From contig MU400548.1 of NCBI GenBank assembly GCA_022578965.1, forward strand, positions 284,500-348,499: a DNA stretch of 64,000 nucleotides, in the 5' to 3' direction. The position numbers and the translations under genes were made by a program. Positions within the stretch are counted from its first letter, which is position 1. Each line of letters begins with the position of its first letter. Source of the DNA: Xylaria sp. FL1777. Taxonomy: Eukaryota > Ascomycota > Sordariomycetes > Xylariales > Xylariaceae. Of this stretch, positions 22,601 through 38,249 are shown in pieces. The notes under the pieces were generated by a model. It ran no database searches. It had not been told where the DNA came from and worked only from the letters and a program-made list of their open reading frames with translations.

Positions 22601-25600
22601 TTATAATACTATGCTTTTAATAAATAAGTTTAATAACAAAAAGCTATTATATAAATAAATTAGCTTTTATAAAATTAAAAAAAATGTTAATTATAAATAA
22701 TACTAATTAGCAAAACTAACTAGCAAAAAATTAAAAAAGTTATTTTTTTTTAAAAAATTAAAATAATTTATATAAAATAACTAAAAGTACTAAAAACTAA
22801 AAAATCTTAATTTTAATATATAAACTATTAATACTATAGCTATTTATTAAAGATTAAACTAAAATAATAAAGCTTTTAATAATTAAGGCTATAATAATTA
22901 AGCTATAAAAAGCAAAAAAAATATAACAAATTATAAAAGCTTTTTAAGTTTATAAAAGCTATAGTATAACTTTTAGCATTTTAAATATTTTAAGTACTAA
23001 AAAATATAATAGCTTACTTTATTTTTTTAGCTACTATATTATAAAGCGCTTTAAAAAGTAATAACTAATAAAAGTTAAAGCAATAGATTTTTTTTTTTTT
23101 ATTTTTTGTTTTTTTACTAATTATTTTGTTTTTTATTTTTACTAATTGTATAAATTTATATAATTAAGTTATAATGCATAAAACTATTTTTTTTGCTTAA
23201 AACTAAGCGTGTTTTTTATAGCTTTTTTTTTATTAGTTTTATATTTATTAGTTTTATAGTAGTTAGTTTATTAATACTTTTTTTATTATTACGCTAAAAA
23301 TATAAGTCTTTATTTTATTTTAACGTTTTTTAAATAATTAAATAGCTTAGTTTTAATATAAATTATTATTGCTTTTTTTTAAAAATGCATAAAAATAAAA
23401 AAAACAAAAGTAAAAACTGCTTATTAATTTTAATTACTTAAGTTTATTTTATTATACTAATGCTTACATATAAGTTTTTTTACTTTTGATTGTTTTATTA
23501 CTTTTATTTAAAATTAAATAGCTTTTTTTGCTTTTAGTTTAAACTATTTAATATTTAATAAAAACTTTAAAACTACTAAAAAGCAAAAAACATTATTACT
23601 ATACTTTAAGAAATTATTAGTTTATATTTTATATATTTAAACTATTAATAATAACTTAAAGCTACTATTAAGCAATAATAAGTATTTAATAAAACAATAA
23701 ATGCTTAAGCAAAATTTAAAGCAAGCTTAATAAAAATAAAATCTTGCTATAAAAAATTAAGCAAGATTATTTAATTATATAAAGCTAAGAAAATAAAAAC
23801 TAAAAAGAAAACAGAAAAGGATTTAATAATCTAGTATTAATAATTTTTATTTTATATATTTTTGATTTTTTTGTTGCAAAAGTTTTATATATTTGCTTTT
23901 ATAAATGTTATAACTTAACTTTTTATATAATAACTATTTTTTTTTTATTTATTACGCTTAAAAAGAAATTTATAAGCTATATAATAAAAAAAGATAATTA
24001 TAAATTATATTAAAAAAAACATTGCTATATAAGCAAATTGTTTAATTTTTTTATTTTATTTTACTTTATATAATTTATTTAATTTATTTTTTTAGCTATT
24101 TTTTTAAACATTTAAGCATTATACTAATTTTTTAAACAATACTAAATTATTGCTTATTAATATTACTTTTAATAAGCTAAGTAATAAAATTAGCTTAAAA
24201 AAAACGCTTTAACCTGCGTTTTAATTTAGTTTTTTTTTTAGTTAAACAAACAAAGGTATTTTTAATTAAAACTATTTATTTTTTAAAGTTTTTAAACATA
24301 AAATCTTTTTTAACTGCTATAGTTATTATATTAGCTTTAAGATATTTAGCTATATTACTTTTAATCTTATAAAATAAATAGTTTTATAACTAAATAATAA
24401 ACGCGCAGTTAATATATATATTAAACTTTTATTTTAAAATAGTATAGCAAAAAAAAAAAAAATAAAGCTTTATATATTTTTTGCTTTTAGCTATTATTAA
24501 TAATTATTTATAATGCTTATAAAATATAACATTTTATATTTTAAATAGCTATATAAACATAGCTATAAATTAATAAAAGTTATAAAAAATTTAATATATA
24601 TATTTGCTTTAAAAACTGCTTTTAGTTGTTTTTATATATAATAAGCAAAATTTTAAGTGCTTTTGCTTTTTTATTTAGCTAAAGCTAGCTTAAATATATT
24701 AATTTATATAACATATATAAAAAAAATTATAATTAACTTTTTATTAAATATATTTGCTACTAGTATTACTACTAAGAATTTTAATTTATAAATAACTTAA
24801 TGCTTAGTTATATAAAACAAAAAAAATTAGCTAAATAAAAAAAACAAGATTTAAAAAAAAAAAAAGCACATATATTTTGCTATTTATTAATAAACTTAAC
24901 TTTTTAAATATTATAAGTATAACTGTTTATTAGCTAAATAATATTAATTTTCTAAATATTAATTAACTGCTATAATGCTTTTTAATTATTTAAAACTTTA
25001 TTAATAACGCAAAAATTATTTTTTAAATGCTTAATTAAGCAAGCATTAATTGTGCTACTTAAAAATAAAAACTCTATAATAAAAGCATAAACTAAATAAT
25101 TTAAAGACTTAAGCACTAAGAAAAAAAATTATAAAAAAAATCTAAGCTTTAAAACTACTTAAGAAAAAACAAATTAAAAAAAAAAACAAGCTTTTCTTTT
25201 ATATTTACTAAAGCTTAAGTTATTTATTTTGCTATTAATAGCAATAAATATTTAAAAAAAGTAAGTTATAAATATATTAAAAAAAAAGTTAAAAAATAAC
25301 TACTTAACTAATTAAAACTACTTTATTTGTTTATTTTTTAATTAATACTAATATAAACATATAAAAAATAATTGTTATAAAAACATTTAACAATTAATAA
25401 TTTATTTTAGTAATAAAATAATTAATTAATAAATTAAAAATAGTATAATAAGTTTATAAAAAAAAAGTATGCTAGTTTAAAAATATGTATTTTAGTTTTT
25501 TTTTTATTATATTTGCTTTATTAAATCTTTTATTTATATTTAACTTTGTTATTTTATTTATTTAATAAGTTTTAACTTTTTATATTTAGTATAAATGCTT

Positions 25601-26044
25601 TTAGCATTTATATTTAAAAGATTTTACAATTATTAAAAAGTAATAACTTAAATTAGCAATTAAAAATATTAAACTATATATAATAAGTAGTATTAATATT
25701 AATACTTATATTTTATACTTTTTATATTATTTGCTTTTGTACTTTTAATTTATATTAAAATTTTTAACTTGCTTGCATTTTTTATTTAATTGCAAAATAT
25801 AACAAAAATATATATATGCTTAAATATTATTAAGGATTGTTTTTACTATATATATACGCTTTTAATTATTATATTCTTTATTTTTAAAAAAGTTATTAAT
25901 ACTGCAAATTAGTTAAAAATAAAGGCATTTTTTTTTAAAAGTTTTAAAAAGCTAACATTTAATACTAAAACATACAAACAACTAGCATAAAAAATAGCAA
26001 ACTTTAAAAAAAAAGCAAAAAGAAAAAAAAATAAACATATATTA

Positions 26045-28809
26045 AAATAAAGCTATATAATCGCGCAAGATTTATTATAACACTTCAATTGCAAAAAAAT
26101 AAGTTATAACTTATATATTTAAGCAATTAAGCCATATATAAATTAAGAAATTAAACAATTAATTAAAAAGCTATTTAATAATATAAAATAAAGTAATTAT
26201 AGCTAATTTTTATTATGTTATATATAATAATTAAATTTATACTTTAAAATTTAGCATAATATTTATATTTTTATTTTTATTATATAATTTAGCTTAAACT
26301 TATTTTAATTAGCTAGTTAGCTTATTTAACTACTTTATTTTATTTTAATTTTTTTTTATTAAAATATAGCTACTTTTAGTTTATTTTAATACTTATAATT
26401 ATAAAGTTTTTTATTTTTATTAGCGTTTTTTAAATAAAATTAATATTATTTTTTTTTGCTTATTTAGTTTTATAAGTTTTTTTTTATTTTTTTTGCTATA
26501 TTTAAAAATAGCTTAAGCTTTAATGCTTATAAAAACATTATAGCTTTATTAAAACTAGTTTTAGCTTTTTTATATATTTAAATATATAAGCAAAAGCTTT
26601 TAAAAATGCTTAATATTTTTTTTATAAAAGTACTTATAAAAAGTTTATACTTTTTTTTTTTTAAACTATTAAGCTTAGCTAAGTTTTATATTTAGCTTAT
26701 TATACTTAAAAGAAAAAATATTTGCAAAAGTATTTATAGCAAAATAACTTTGCATTATTAAAACGTTTTTATATTATTTATAATAGGATTTTTTTAGTAT
26801 AACTATTAGTTTTTTTTGCTAAAAACTTTTTTTGCGCTTTAAAATAAAAAGTACTAAAAAAGCAAAATAATTAACTTTTAGTTTTTTTTTTAGCGTTTTT
26901 TTTTTATTTTATGTATTTTTAACGCTTAATAATAAAAAAGCTAATTTATTAAATCTAAAAAAAGTTGCTTTTAGTTTTTTTAAGAAATAATAAAGCTTAG
27001 CGCTTATTAAAAGCAATAAATATAAATCTTTTTGCAACTTAAAGCTAAAATATTTTTTAAAGTTTGTTTTTAAAAATTAAATAAGCTATTTATAACTTTT
27101 TTAATTATTAATATTTTTTTTTAAATATTAGCTTATTAAGTTATAAAACATATAATATAAATATAAAGCTTTAATAAATTTATATATATAATTATTATGC
27201 TAGCAAAAGCAAAAAAATATAAAATAGCTTAATATAACCTTTATATTAAAATGTTTTATTATTTAATACTTTTGTAATTTTTAAAAAACTTGTTTGTTAT
27301 TTTTATTAGTAGTATATTTAAAGTTTAAAATATATGCTACTTTTAAAACAATATTAATAAAAATAATAATTTAATAATTGTTTAAGCAATATTTTATTAT
27401 AAAATATTTTATTTAAAAAGTTATAGCAATTATTATAGTTTATTTTATGTTTTGCTAGTTTATAAAAAGATTTTTTATAAATTAGCTATACTTAAGTTTA
27501 ATATTTATTTTTAAAGCTTTAGTTTTTTTATTTATATATAGCTAACATAATACGTTTAATAAAGCTTTTATTTTATGCTTATTTAGCTATTTTTTAGCGT
27601 TTAGCTTTATAAAAATATTTATAATATAAATAGCTTTAATTTTTTATTTTATAATATTTATTTTATAAAAGTCTTTATAGCAGCTATAAATAGTAAGCCT
27701 TTTTTAGTAATTTAAATATTTTTATTTATACTAGTAAATTCTTTTAGTAGCTATTTATTGTTTTAAAAAAAATTTTTTTAATTATTGCTTTTTATTATTT
27801 TTATATATTGTTTTTAAAACTTTACTTAATAAAAAATAATAAGCTAGCTTTTGTTTATTATAAAGCTTTAGTTCATTAAAATGTTTTATATTATTATTTT
27901 TTTAATAATTATTTAAAGCTTTTTTTAATAGCAGTTTTTTTAGAAATTTTATAAATAATAACTACTAAATATTTAGTTTTTATACTGCAGGTTTTTATTT
28001 TTTATATAGTTTTAACTTTATTGCTAAAACTATTAGATTTTTTATAAATATAACATTAAATTTATTAAAGCAAAAATTGTTATTTTTATAATATTTTTTA
28101 ATTTTAAATAAATATTATATTAATATTATAAAACTTTTTATAGCTATAAATTTTAACATTTAGTTTATAGCTTATAAAAATGCTTTTAAATATTTAGTTT
28201 TTAGTTTAAACATATAAAATAGCGTTTTATTTGCGTTTATTAAATAGTTTTATATAATAAAGTATGCTATAAAAGCTTTTCTTTAAAAATTAAGCGCTTT
28301 TTTATTAAGCAATAAGTTAAAAGTATAAAAAACTTCTATTAAAATTATATATAGTACAAATTACTAATATTTTAATGCTTTTTTATTATAATATTTTTTA
28401 TATATTAAATATATTATTTCTTTTTATATTTATTAAACTAAGTTTAAAAATAAGTTTTAGTAAGTTTTGCTATTTTTAAAAAATATATAGCTAAAGTGCT
28501 TTTTTAATACTACTTTTTTTTTTTTTTTTAAGTTTTTAAAAAACAAACTTTTTATAAAAATTACTTTTTCTTATATAAAATAAAACTTTAAAACAGACTT
28601 TAAAAAAACATTAACTAAAAAAAGCAGTATGTTTTTTAACTAAACATTTTTTATATTTAGTTTTTTAATTTATAAAAAAAGCTAGCAAGCTAAATATTTT
28701 TTATACTTTAAATTTTTAATAATTATTAGCTTTTTTTTAAGGCTATTTTTAAAAAGCTATTAATTTTTTAAAAAAAGCTCTTTATAATTAGCAGTTAAGT
28801 TTATATATA
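26045..28809 (+). mobile_element. TI element, partial copy at palindrome centre
   Basis: Terminus C (26,045-26,349, minus orientation) is followed by the 2.46-kb TI body. The body matches 61,765-64,000 in the same direction and 48,754-51,212 inverted. The opposite terminus is missing: the right palindrome arm begins at about 28,810, where the body ends near GCAGTTAAGTTTATATATAT. This copy forms the spacer between the palindrome arms. Confidence 0.85.
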
Positions 28810-31800
28810 TATATTTATCTTTTTTTTCTTTTGTTTTCTTTTTAAAGTTTGCTATTTTTTATGCTAGTTGTTTATATGCTTTAGTATTAAATGTTAGCTT
28901 TTTAAAACTTTTAAAAAAAAATGCCTTTATTTTTAATTAATTTATAGTACTAATAATTTCTTTAAAAATAAAAAATATAATAATTAAAAGCATATATATA
29001 TAATAAAAGCAATTTTTAATAATATTTAAGTATATATATACTTTTGTTATATTTTGCAATTAAATAAAAAGTGCAAATAAATTAGAAATTTTAATATAAG
29101 TTAAAAGTATAAAAGTAAATAATATAAAAAAATATAAAGTATAAATATTAATATTAATACTATTTGCTATATATAGTTTAATATTTTTAATTGCTAATTT
29201 AAGTTATTATTTTTTAGTAATTGCAAGATCTTTTAAATATAAATGCTAAAAGTATTTATATTAAATGCAAAAAATTAAAACTTATTAAATAAATAAAATA
29301 ATAAAGTTAAATATAAATAAAAAATTTAATAAAGCAAATATAATAAAAAAAAAGCTAAAATATATATTTTTAAACTAGCGTACTTTTTTTTTATAAACTT
29401 ACTATATTATTTTTAATTTATTAATTAATTATTTTATTGCTAAAATAAATTATTAATTATTAAATGCCTTTATAATAATTATTTTTTATATGTTTATATT
29501 AATATTAATTAAAAAATAAGCAAATAAAGTAGTTTTAATTAGTTAAATAATTATTTTTTAATTTTTTTTTTAATATACTTATAACTTATTTTTTTTAAAC
29601 ATTTATTATTACTAATAGCAAAATAAATAACTTAAGCTTTAGTAAATATAAAAAAAAAGCTTGTTTTTTTTTGTTAATTTGTTTTTTTTTAAGTAGTTTT
29701 AAAGCTTAGATCTTTTTTGCAATTTTTTTTTTTAATGCTTAAATTTTTAGATTGCTTAGTTTATGCTTTTATTATAAAATTTTTGTTTTTAAGTAATATA
29801 ATTAATACTTGCTTAACTAAGCATTTAAAAAATAATTTTTGCATTATTAATAAAGTTTTAAATAATTAAAAAGCATTATAATAATTAATTAATATTTAAA
29901 AAATTAATACTGTTTAGCTAGTAAATAGTTATATTTATAATATTTAAAAAGTTAAGTTTACTAATAAATAGCAAAATATATATGCTTTTTTTTTTTTTAG
30001 ATTTTGTTTTTTTTATTTAGCTAATTTTTTTTGTTTTATATAATTAAGCACTAAGCTATTTATAAATTAAAATTCTTAGTTATAATATTAGTAGCAAATA
30101 TATTTAATAAAAAGTTAATTATAATTTTTTTTATATATGTTATATAAATTAATATATTTAAGCTAGCTTTAATTAAATAAAAAAGCAAAAGCATTTAAAA
30201 TTTTACTTATTATATATAAAAGCAACTAAAAGTAATTTTTAAAGCAAATATATATATTAAATCTTTTATAACTTTTGTTAACTTATAGCTATATTTATAT
30301 AGCTATTTAAAATATAAAATGTTATATTTTATAAGTATTATAAATAATTATTAATAATAGCTAAAAACAAAAAATATATAAACCTTTATTTTTTTTTTTT
30401 TTATTATATTATTTTAAAATAAAAGTTTAATATATATATTAATTACGCGTTTATTATTTAATTATAAAACTGTTTATTTTATAAGTTTAAAAGTAATATA
30501 GCTAAATATTTTAAAGCTAATATAATAACTGCAGTAATTAAAAAAGATTTTATGCTTAAGAACTTTAAAAAACAAATAGTTTTAACTAAAAATACTTTTG
30601 TTTATTTAACTAAAAAAAAAACTAAATTAAAACATAAATTAAAGCGTTTTTTTTAAGCTAATTTTATTGCTTAGCTTATTAAATATAATATTAATAAATA
30701 ATAAATTAGTATTGCTTAAAAAATTAGCATAACGCTTAAATGTTTAAAAAAATAGCTAAAAAAATAAATTAAATAAATTATATAAAATAGAATAAAATAA
30801 AGAAATTAAACAATTTGCTTATATAACAATGTTTTCTTTAATATAATTTATAATTATTTTTTTTTATTGCATAACTTATAAATTCTTTTTTAAACGTAAT
30901 AAATAAAAAAAAAATAGTTATTATATAAGAAATTAAGTTATAACATTTATAAAAGCAAATATATAAAACTTTTGTAACAAAAAAATCAAAAATATATAAA
31001 ATAAAAATTATTAATATTAAATCGTTAAATTTTCTTTTGTTTTTTTTTTAGTTTTTATTTTTTTAGCTTTATATAATTAAATAATTTTGCTTAATTTTTT
31101 ATAGTAAAGTTTTATTTTTGCTAAGTCTGCTTTAAACTTTACTTAAGCGTTTATTATTTTATTAAATATTTATTATTGCTTAATAATAGCTTTAAGTTAT
31201 TACTAGTAGTTTAAACATATAAAATATAAACTAGTAACTTTTTAAAATATAATAATAGTATTTTTTGCTTTTTAGTAGTTCTAAGGTTTTTATTAAGTAT
31301 TAAATAGTTTAAACTAAAAGCAAAAAAAGCTATTTAATTTTAAATAAAAATAATAAAGCAATTAAAAATAAAAAAACTTATATATAAGCGTTAGTGCAGT
31401 AAAATAAACTTAAGTAATTAAAACTAATAAGCAGTTTTTACTTTTGTTTTTTTTGTTTTTATGCATTTTTAAAAAAAAGTAATAATAATTTATATTAAAA
31501 TTAAGCTACTTAGCTATTTAAAAAACGTTAAAATAAAATAAAGACTTATATTTTTAATATAATAATAAAAAAAGTATTAATAAATTAGCTGCTATAAAAC
31601 TAACAAATATAAAACTAATAAAAAAAAAGCTATAAAAAACATGTTTAATTTTAAGCAAAAAAAAATAGTTTTATATATTATAACTTAATTATATAAACTT
31701 ATATAATTAATAAAAATAAAAAACAAAACAATTAATAAAAAAACAAAAAATAAAAGAAAAAAAATTTATTACTTTAGCTTTTATTAGTTATTACTTTTTT

Positions 31801-34800
31801 AAAGCGCTTTATAGTATAATAGCTAAAAAAATAAAATAAGCTGTTATATTTTTTAGCACTTAAAATATTTAAAGCGCTAAAAGTTATACTATAGCTTTTA
31901 TAAACTTAAAAAGCTTTTATAACTTGTTATATTTTTTTTATTTTTTATAGCTTAATTATTATAGCTTTAATTATTAAAAGCTTTATTATTTTAGTTTAGT
32001 TTTTAATAAATAGCTATAGCACTAATAGTTTATATATTAAAGTTAAAATTCTTTAGTTTTTAATACTTTTAATTATTTTATATAAATTGCTTTAATTTTT
32101 CGGAAAAAAACAACTTTTTTAATTTTTTGCTAGTTAGTTTTACTAATTAGTATTATTTATAATTAACATTTTTTTTAACTTTATAAAAGCTAATTTATTT
32201 ATATAATAGCTTTTTATTATTAAACTTATTTATTAAAAATATAATATTATAAAAAAAAACAAAAAAGCCTTTTTTAAATAATTGCTTAATTTTATAAGCA
32301 TTTTTTTAAAATTTAGCTTTTATAGCTAATCTTTTTTTTTTAGTTATAATTGCTTTAACTTTTATAACATTTTAGTTATAATATTATAGCTGTTTAATTT
32401 TAGCTTTAATAAAATCTTTATAAAAAATAATATTTTGCTATTTAATTACTTTTTATATTAATATTATATTTTTTATTAGCAAAATTAGCATTTTTTTATA
32501 TATTAGCTTATATAAGCTATAGTTATAATAGTGCATAAAAGTATAATTTGCTTATATTATTAAGTTTAAATATTTTAGCTAATTTTTTTTAGTTTTATTT
32601 ATTACTTATATAAAGCTTTTTTTTATTAGCTTATAGCCTTTTTTAATAAAGCTTTAAGCTTAAAAATAATAAGCTAAACTATAATTTATTTTATAGCTTA
32701 AAGTATTTATTACGTTTTTTATTTTTTTTTTAAATTTAAAGCTATTATTATATTTAATTTTAATAAAAGCTTTATACTAAAATATAATTTTTTTTTAATA
32801 AATTTAAATATTCTTAAAAAATCTACGTATTTTAAAAGTTTAGCTTTTAAATAAGTTATTATTTTGCATTTTGCTTTTATAATAGCTTTAAATTTATTAC
32901 TTAATAGCATAGTTTATACATTTATAACTTAAAAAACTAAAAAATCTAAAAAATAATTAAAACAATATTTTTTAGTTTTTTTATTATTAGTAAATTTTTA
33001 GCAATTAAAACAATTAGTAATTATAATATAAATATTTTAATAAAAGCTTTTTTAGTAATATTTTTAAGTTATTTATTAAATTATAAATATTTAGCTTTTA
33101 TATGTTATTTTTTTATAGTTTTTTTTAATAAAAGCTTTTTAGGTTTTTTTGTTATTAATAATTCTTTTTAGCATTTTTTTAAACTTTGCTTTTTTTTAAA
33201 AAGTAAACTTGTTAATAAAAAATTTAAAAGCTTTTTTTTTAAAATGTTTCCGCTTTTTTTTTTGTTGTAAGTTCTTTTAAAACTTGCTTAAAAACAAAAT
33301 ACTTAGCAATTTACTTGCTTTTTTTACTTTAATTTTTTTTTAAGTATAATAAAAGTTTTATTTTTTAGTATACTAAGCTTTTAATTAATTAATTGCTTAA
33401 TTCTTTATATATAATAATAATAGCTATTATATATAATTAAAAATTAATAAAATTTTTTATATTTTTTTTTTAATAATTATTTAATTTATTTAATAGCTTA
33501 AGAAGTTTTTTTAAAAGCTTATTAATAGTTATATGTTTTTTTTTTAGCATATAATAAAATATAAAATTAAAAATTTTTATATATGCTATTTATTTTATTA
33601 ATTAAACATTTAATAATACTAAAAATTTATTGTTTAGCTAAACTATAAAAACTTTTGTATTAGTTTTTAAATAAAATATAATTTTATAAAAATAGTTATG
33701 CAACTTTTAAAAAGTTTTAATAATAATAAGCTTTTTTAGTTTTATAGCATTATATCTTTTTTTAGAGCTTTTTTATGTTTTAAACTTATATTTTGCTAGC
33801 TTAATAACTTTATTAACTTTTTAATATAAAATAGCGCTTTAGCTAGTTTTAAAAGCATTAATTTTTAGCTAAATAAGTTCTTTTATATAATTAAAAGTAA
33901 TAAAAATAAAAGCTATTATAATAGCTTTTTAAAGCTTTTTTATAGCTTTTTTTTGCAGTTTTTTAAAGCAAAACAGCTTATTTTTCCGTAATAAAACTAT
34001 TAATAGTTTTGCAATTATAATATATCTTTATATTTATATTTAGTAATATACTATTATTTTTAAAAAAAATTATACTTTTGTAATATTTTTATAAGTTTTT
34101 TATTTAAAAATTTTTATTACTTTTGTTTTTATTAAGCTTTTATTATTAATGCTACATATATAACTAACTATTTTAATTATTTGTTTTGCTTATTTGTTTT
34201 TAAATATGTTAGCTATAATTTTAGCTAGCTTAAAATTAAGCAGTATAGCATTAAAATTTTTAAAATGTTTTAATATAAACTATTTAATATTTAAAGCAAC
34301 TTTATAATTATTATACTTAGTAATAAGTTTTTTAATTATTATATTATTAAAAAAAAGTTTATATTTTATTAGTAATATATTATATAAAACCTTTAATAAT
34401 ACTTTTAAAAATTAAGCTACTAAATTTATTGCTTTTTATAAAAAAATAATTATTTAAAAAAAGCTTATTAGTATAAAAAAAGCAATTATTGCTTAGCTAA
34501 AAATAAAAAGTAGTATTTAATTATATTTTAAAAATAAATTAATTATAAAAATTATTTTATATATTACGAACTTTTTAAAAAACTTATTATAGCTTTAAAA
34601 AAAATTAGTATTACATATAATAATTGCGTTTATTTTTATAGCTAAATTAATTAATCAAACTTTTTTACTTTTTTTTTGTATTAAAAACTAAGCATTATAA
34701 TATAAACTATAAGTTTTTTTAAAAATGTTATGCTTAAGTTAAATTTTTAAAACCTCTATAGTAATATTTTTTAAAAGCTTAAAAATTAAAATACTGTATA

Positions 34801-34929
34801 TTTATTATGCTTTATAAAAAACTGTTTTAATTTTATAAAAAGAAAAAATCTTATTATATATTTTTTTTATTTTAAAAAAGTTTTAAAAAAGTGCTATTTT
34901 TTTATAATATTATATTTTAGTTAGTAATG

Positions 34930-35448
34930 TGTAACAGACCTGTTATATATTAATATAACAGGTTTGCTCTTGGGGTTTTGATTTGCAGGTAATAATAGGA
35001 TCCTTAGCAGTAGTCCGTTAAGGAGGTTTTCGGGGTACTCTTATTACTGTGCATCAATAAAAGTCTTAAAAGATTAAAAGTAATAAATATATTAGTGCTT
35101 AGCAGTTATAAAAAGAAATTAATAGCTAAAAAGCTAGAACTAAGTAAGTAATTAAATATAAAAAGTGCATAATTATATAAATAAAGGAAACAGTAGTAAT
35201 AACTTATAAACGTTGTTTTTTTTAATAAACTTAACGCTATATTGTTTTAAGTCTAAGGCTTAATAGACTTAATGCTTAAGTTTATTAAATCTAAGGCTTA
35301 ATAGACTTAACGCTTAAATTTATTAAGTTTATGCATTAAACCCCTATAATAGTTTAAATATATATTTTTTTAGCAAATAGAACTTCTTTTGCGTATGCTT
35401 TTTTTATATATAGCTTTCTAACTAGCTTAGTTAGCCTATTTCGTAATA
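34930..35448 (-). repeat. Left LTR (3' LTR) of gypsy element
   Basis: 519 bp, beginning TGTAACAGACC. It contains an 11-bp perfect inverted repeat around ATTA (ACCTGTTATAT and ATATAACAGGT, 34,939-34,964). Near 35,250-35,335 it has a two-copy repeat of about 38 bp beginning TCTAAGGCTTAATAGACTTA. The left (outer) half keeps more G+C than the same half of the other LTR. Confidence 0.92.
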
Positions 35449-36949
35449 TTATTTTTCTTTTTTTATAATTGTTGTTTTAACAATTCTGTGTTTTTTCTTT
35501 TGTAAGTTTTTTTCTTTTATTTTTTTTTTTCTGCTTTTTGTACTTATTATGTTTAATAGGGTTTCTAAAAAACCTTGCTTATTGCGTTCTGAACAAAAGG
35601 CTTAACAAAACTTTGCTTTGCTTTCCTTTATTAAATTAAAATTAATTAAGATAGCTTTATGTTTTCGCTATAATTATTATAGTACAAAATGTTTAATGTT
35701 AAAATTTAACTCTAATTAATGTATTAAATATATTGCAGCTAAATAAGCAAATTACAATGCTAAAGGTTTGTTTTTAAAGCAAATATAGCAGCTTACTTCT
35801 TAGCACAAAAAGCTAAAAAATAAATTAAATACGCTAATAAAAAAGCATAAAAAAATAAGCGCGAAAATCTGCTATCTTAAGCAATAAAAGAAATTATAGC
35901 AGAAAAAAATAGCTGCTATTATAGCTTGTAGTTTAAGTAGTTTAAAAAAGCTTAAGCAAGTTAAGGCAAAAAAGCGTTATGTAGCCAAAAAATAAAAATA
36001 GCACATTAAAGCAGCATAGCTATTGCTAGTTGTTTTTCTAAAGTTTAACTAAAATGCGCTAAACGCTTTGTTTAAAGTTAATCCCTTTTTTTTAGCTTTA
36101 GCTAGTTAAAATATTAATAATAGAACTAGTTTATAATTATTTTAGCGGTTTTTAGGTGTTTTTTAAGTTTTTAAGTATTATTAGCATATAAGTATTTTTT
36201 TTATTTAATAAAATACTTAACGTTATTATTGTTTTAACAGAAATTTAATATATTTTTAACTTTATAAATGTTTTAATCTGTTTTTATTTCTAGTTATATT
36301 TTAATAAATGTTTTAATTAGTGCTAGTTTTAGTAAAAAAATGTAAAAAACAAGATAAATTTGCATATTCTTTAGTAATAACAGTTTATAGTTAGTAAATA
36401 AAATAACTTTTTTAACTTTAAAAGAACTAAGTTTCTTAAATTTTAATTTGTTGCTTAATTGTTTTGTTTTAATTTAAGAAATATTATTGTTTACGTTTTA
36501 TTTTTATTATAGCAAATAAACTTTGTTTTTTTTTTTAAAAGTTAGTTCTTTAGTTCGTTTTTTGTTATAGTATACTAACATTTATTATTATAAAAACTAA
36601 AAACGTAGTTATAGTTTAGCTTATAGCGTTTTAATTTTTATTGCAATAGTTCTTGCTTAAGGTACTATAGTTAAAATAGCAAGTGCTTTTATTAATGTTT
36701 TTTCTTGTTTTTTAGTAGTTGCTTGCTATTTATAAACAGCTTTATGCAAAAATATATTTATATTTTTGTTTGTTAACATATTATATAAAATTTATGCTGT
36801 TAGTAATAGTTCTACCTAATTGTTTTATTAATAGTTAATATAACTTTATAAGTATTGTTTTAATATCTGGTTTAATTTTTTTGTTTGTTTGTTAGTTTAT
36901 AAGTAGTAAGCAGTTAAAAACTTTAGTTTAATATTAATAAGTTTAAAAA

Positions 36950-37400
36950 AACTAGTTTTAAACTTAAAAATAAACAGCTTATTTTAGTTAAAAATAATTT
37001 TTTCTAGTAGTTTATGTTTATTTAAGTATTAGCGTATAAAAGCATATGCAAGTTGTTTAGCTGTTGTATTTTTTTTAAATAGTAAAAAGTAGGCATACTT
37101 AGTAAGTCTATTAATAATAACCTATATTTTATTGTACTGTACTTTTATAACTAGATTAGTTAATAAAAGTAGTGCTATAATAAAATCCTAAGTAATAGTG
37201 TGTTATGCTTATTTAAATATATATGTAAATTATAGTAGTTTATAAGGCTTATGTTAAGCTGTTTTAGCTTTATTGCAAATATTGCATTTTTTTACAATAA
37301 ACTTAACTATGTTTTATAGTTCTAGAAAATCGTATTTTTTCTGTAGTTGTTAGACTGTTTTTGTTGCTTTTTAATGTTTATATAATAAGTATTTATAGAA
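36950..37400 (-). pseudogene. Gypsy integrase remnant
   Basis: Minus-strand frames show VKKCNICNKAKTA*HKP (near 37,255-37,300), the C-x-x-C half of the HHCC zinc finger. Next comes DFIIALLLL (near 37,170) and INRLTKYAYFLLF (near 37,090), the first catalytic Asp region and the RLTKYAHF motif of gypsy integrases. Integrase after reverse transcriptase confirms the Ty3/gypsy order. Confidence 0.8.
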
Positions 37401-38249
37401 TTTTTTAATAAACTTATTTCGTAAAAATTCCAGTAAGTAAACCTTATGTCTATACATTAGCTTATTATTTTTTAATTCTTTGTGCTTTTATAGCTATGCT
37501 AACTTTTCTAAGTTATAAGCTTATTATAGCTATATATTTATAAAGTCCTTAAGTATGATTTTAACTTTTAAGCTTTTATTTCTTTAAGGATATAATACTT
37601 AAATGTTTTTTTTTAAAACTTTAAATCCTTTTTAACTTTGTTAGCTTAGTATGTTTGCTTAAATGTTTTCTTTTTCTTTAATATAACATATTTTAAAGTT
37701 AAATTAGAAAAAAAAAACCATCCAATTTTTATATTGTTTAGTAATCTTTTGTATAATTATAAATTTCGTTAGGTTTTAATAATTTAAATAGATTTTAATT
37801 AGTTTTATAATTCCTATAAAAAATGGTTTTTACTTTTTAAGTGCTATAATAATTATAAGTAGTTCTTTGTTATATATGGGGTATTATAATGCTACGTTTT
37901 GTAATGCTTTAAAGTAATAAGCCACTAGGTGCTATTTTTTGTTGTTTTTTAGTTGTTTTAAAACTTTTGCAATTATACCATTTAAAGCATTTATCTTTAG
38001 CTTTTTCTTTTTCTGTAGATTAAGTAGTTTAACTACAAAGTTAAAAATAACTCTTAGTTTTAGTTCTTTAAAAGCTTTTTGGGCTTTTTTTAAGATTAAA
38101 AAGAACTTTTTTTTGTATTTTTTCTTTATATACTTTGTAAAATAAAATGCTATTTTCTTAAAGTCTTAAATTAACATTTGGACATAGTTCAAAAATCTTA
38201 ATGCTTGTTGTATGTTTGTAATAGTAGCTAAGTTAAGTATTTTCTAGTT

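Larger units (their letters stand above)
13848..26044 (+). repeat. Left arm of the large palindrome (12.2 kb)
   Basis: The reverse complement of this arm matches 28,810-48,753 end to end once the gypsy element there is removed (12.20 versus about 12.2 kb). Pairs checked include 14,150-14,400 with 48,190-48,448; 19,690-19,930 with 42,670-42,910; 20,130-20,260 with 34,600-34,720; 21,660-21,960 with 32,900-33,190; 22,930-23,250 with 31,600-31,900; and 25,030-25,260 with 29,580-29,830. Differences are mainly transitions at different sites in the two arms. It includes TI terminus A. Coding traces exist (for example a lysine-rich frame near 22,430-22,600, plus strand) but are too decayed to assign; no intact gene is present. 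Confidence 0.9.
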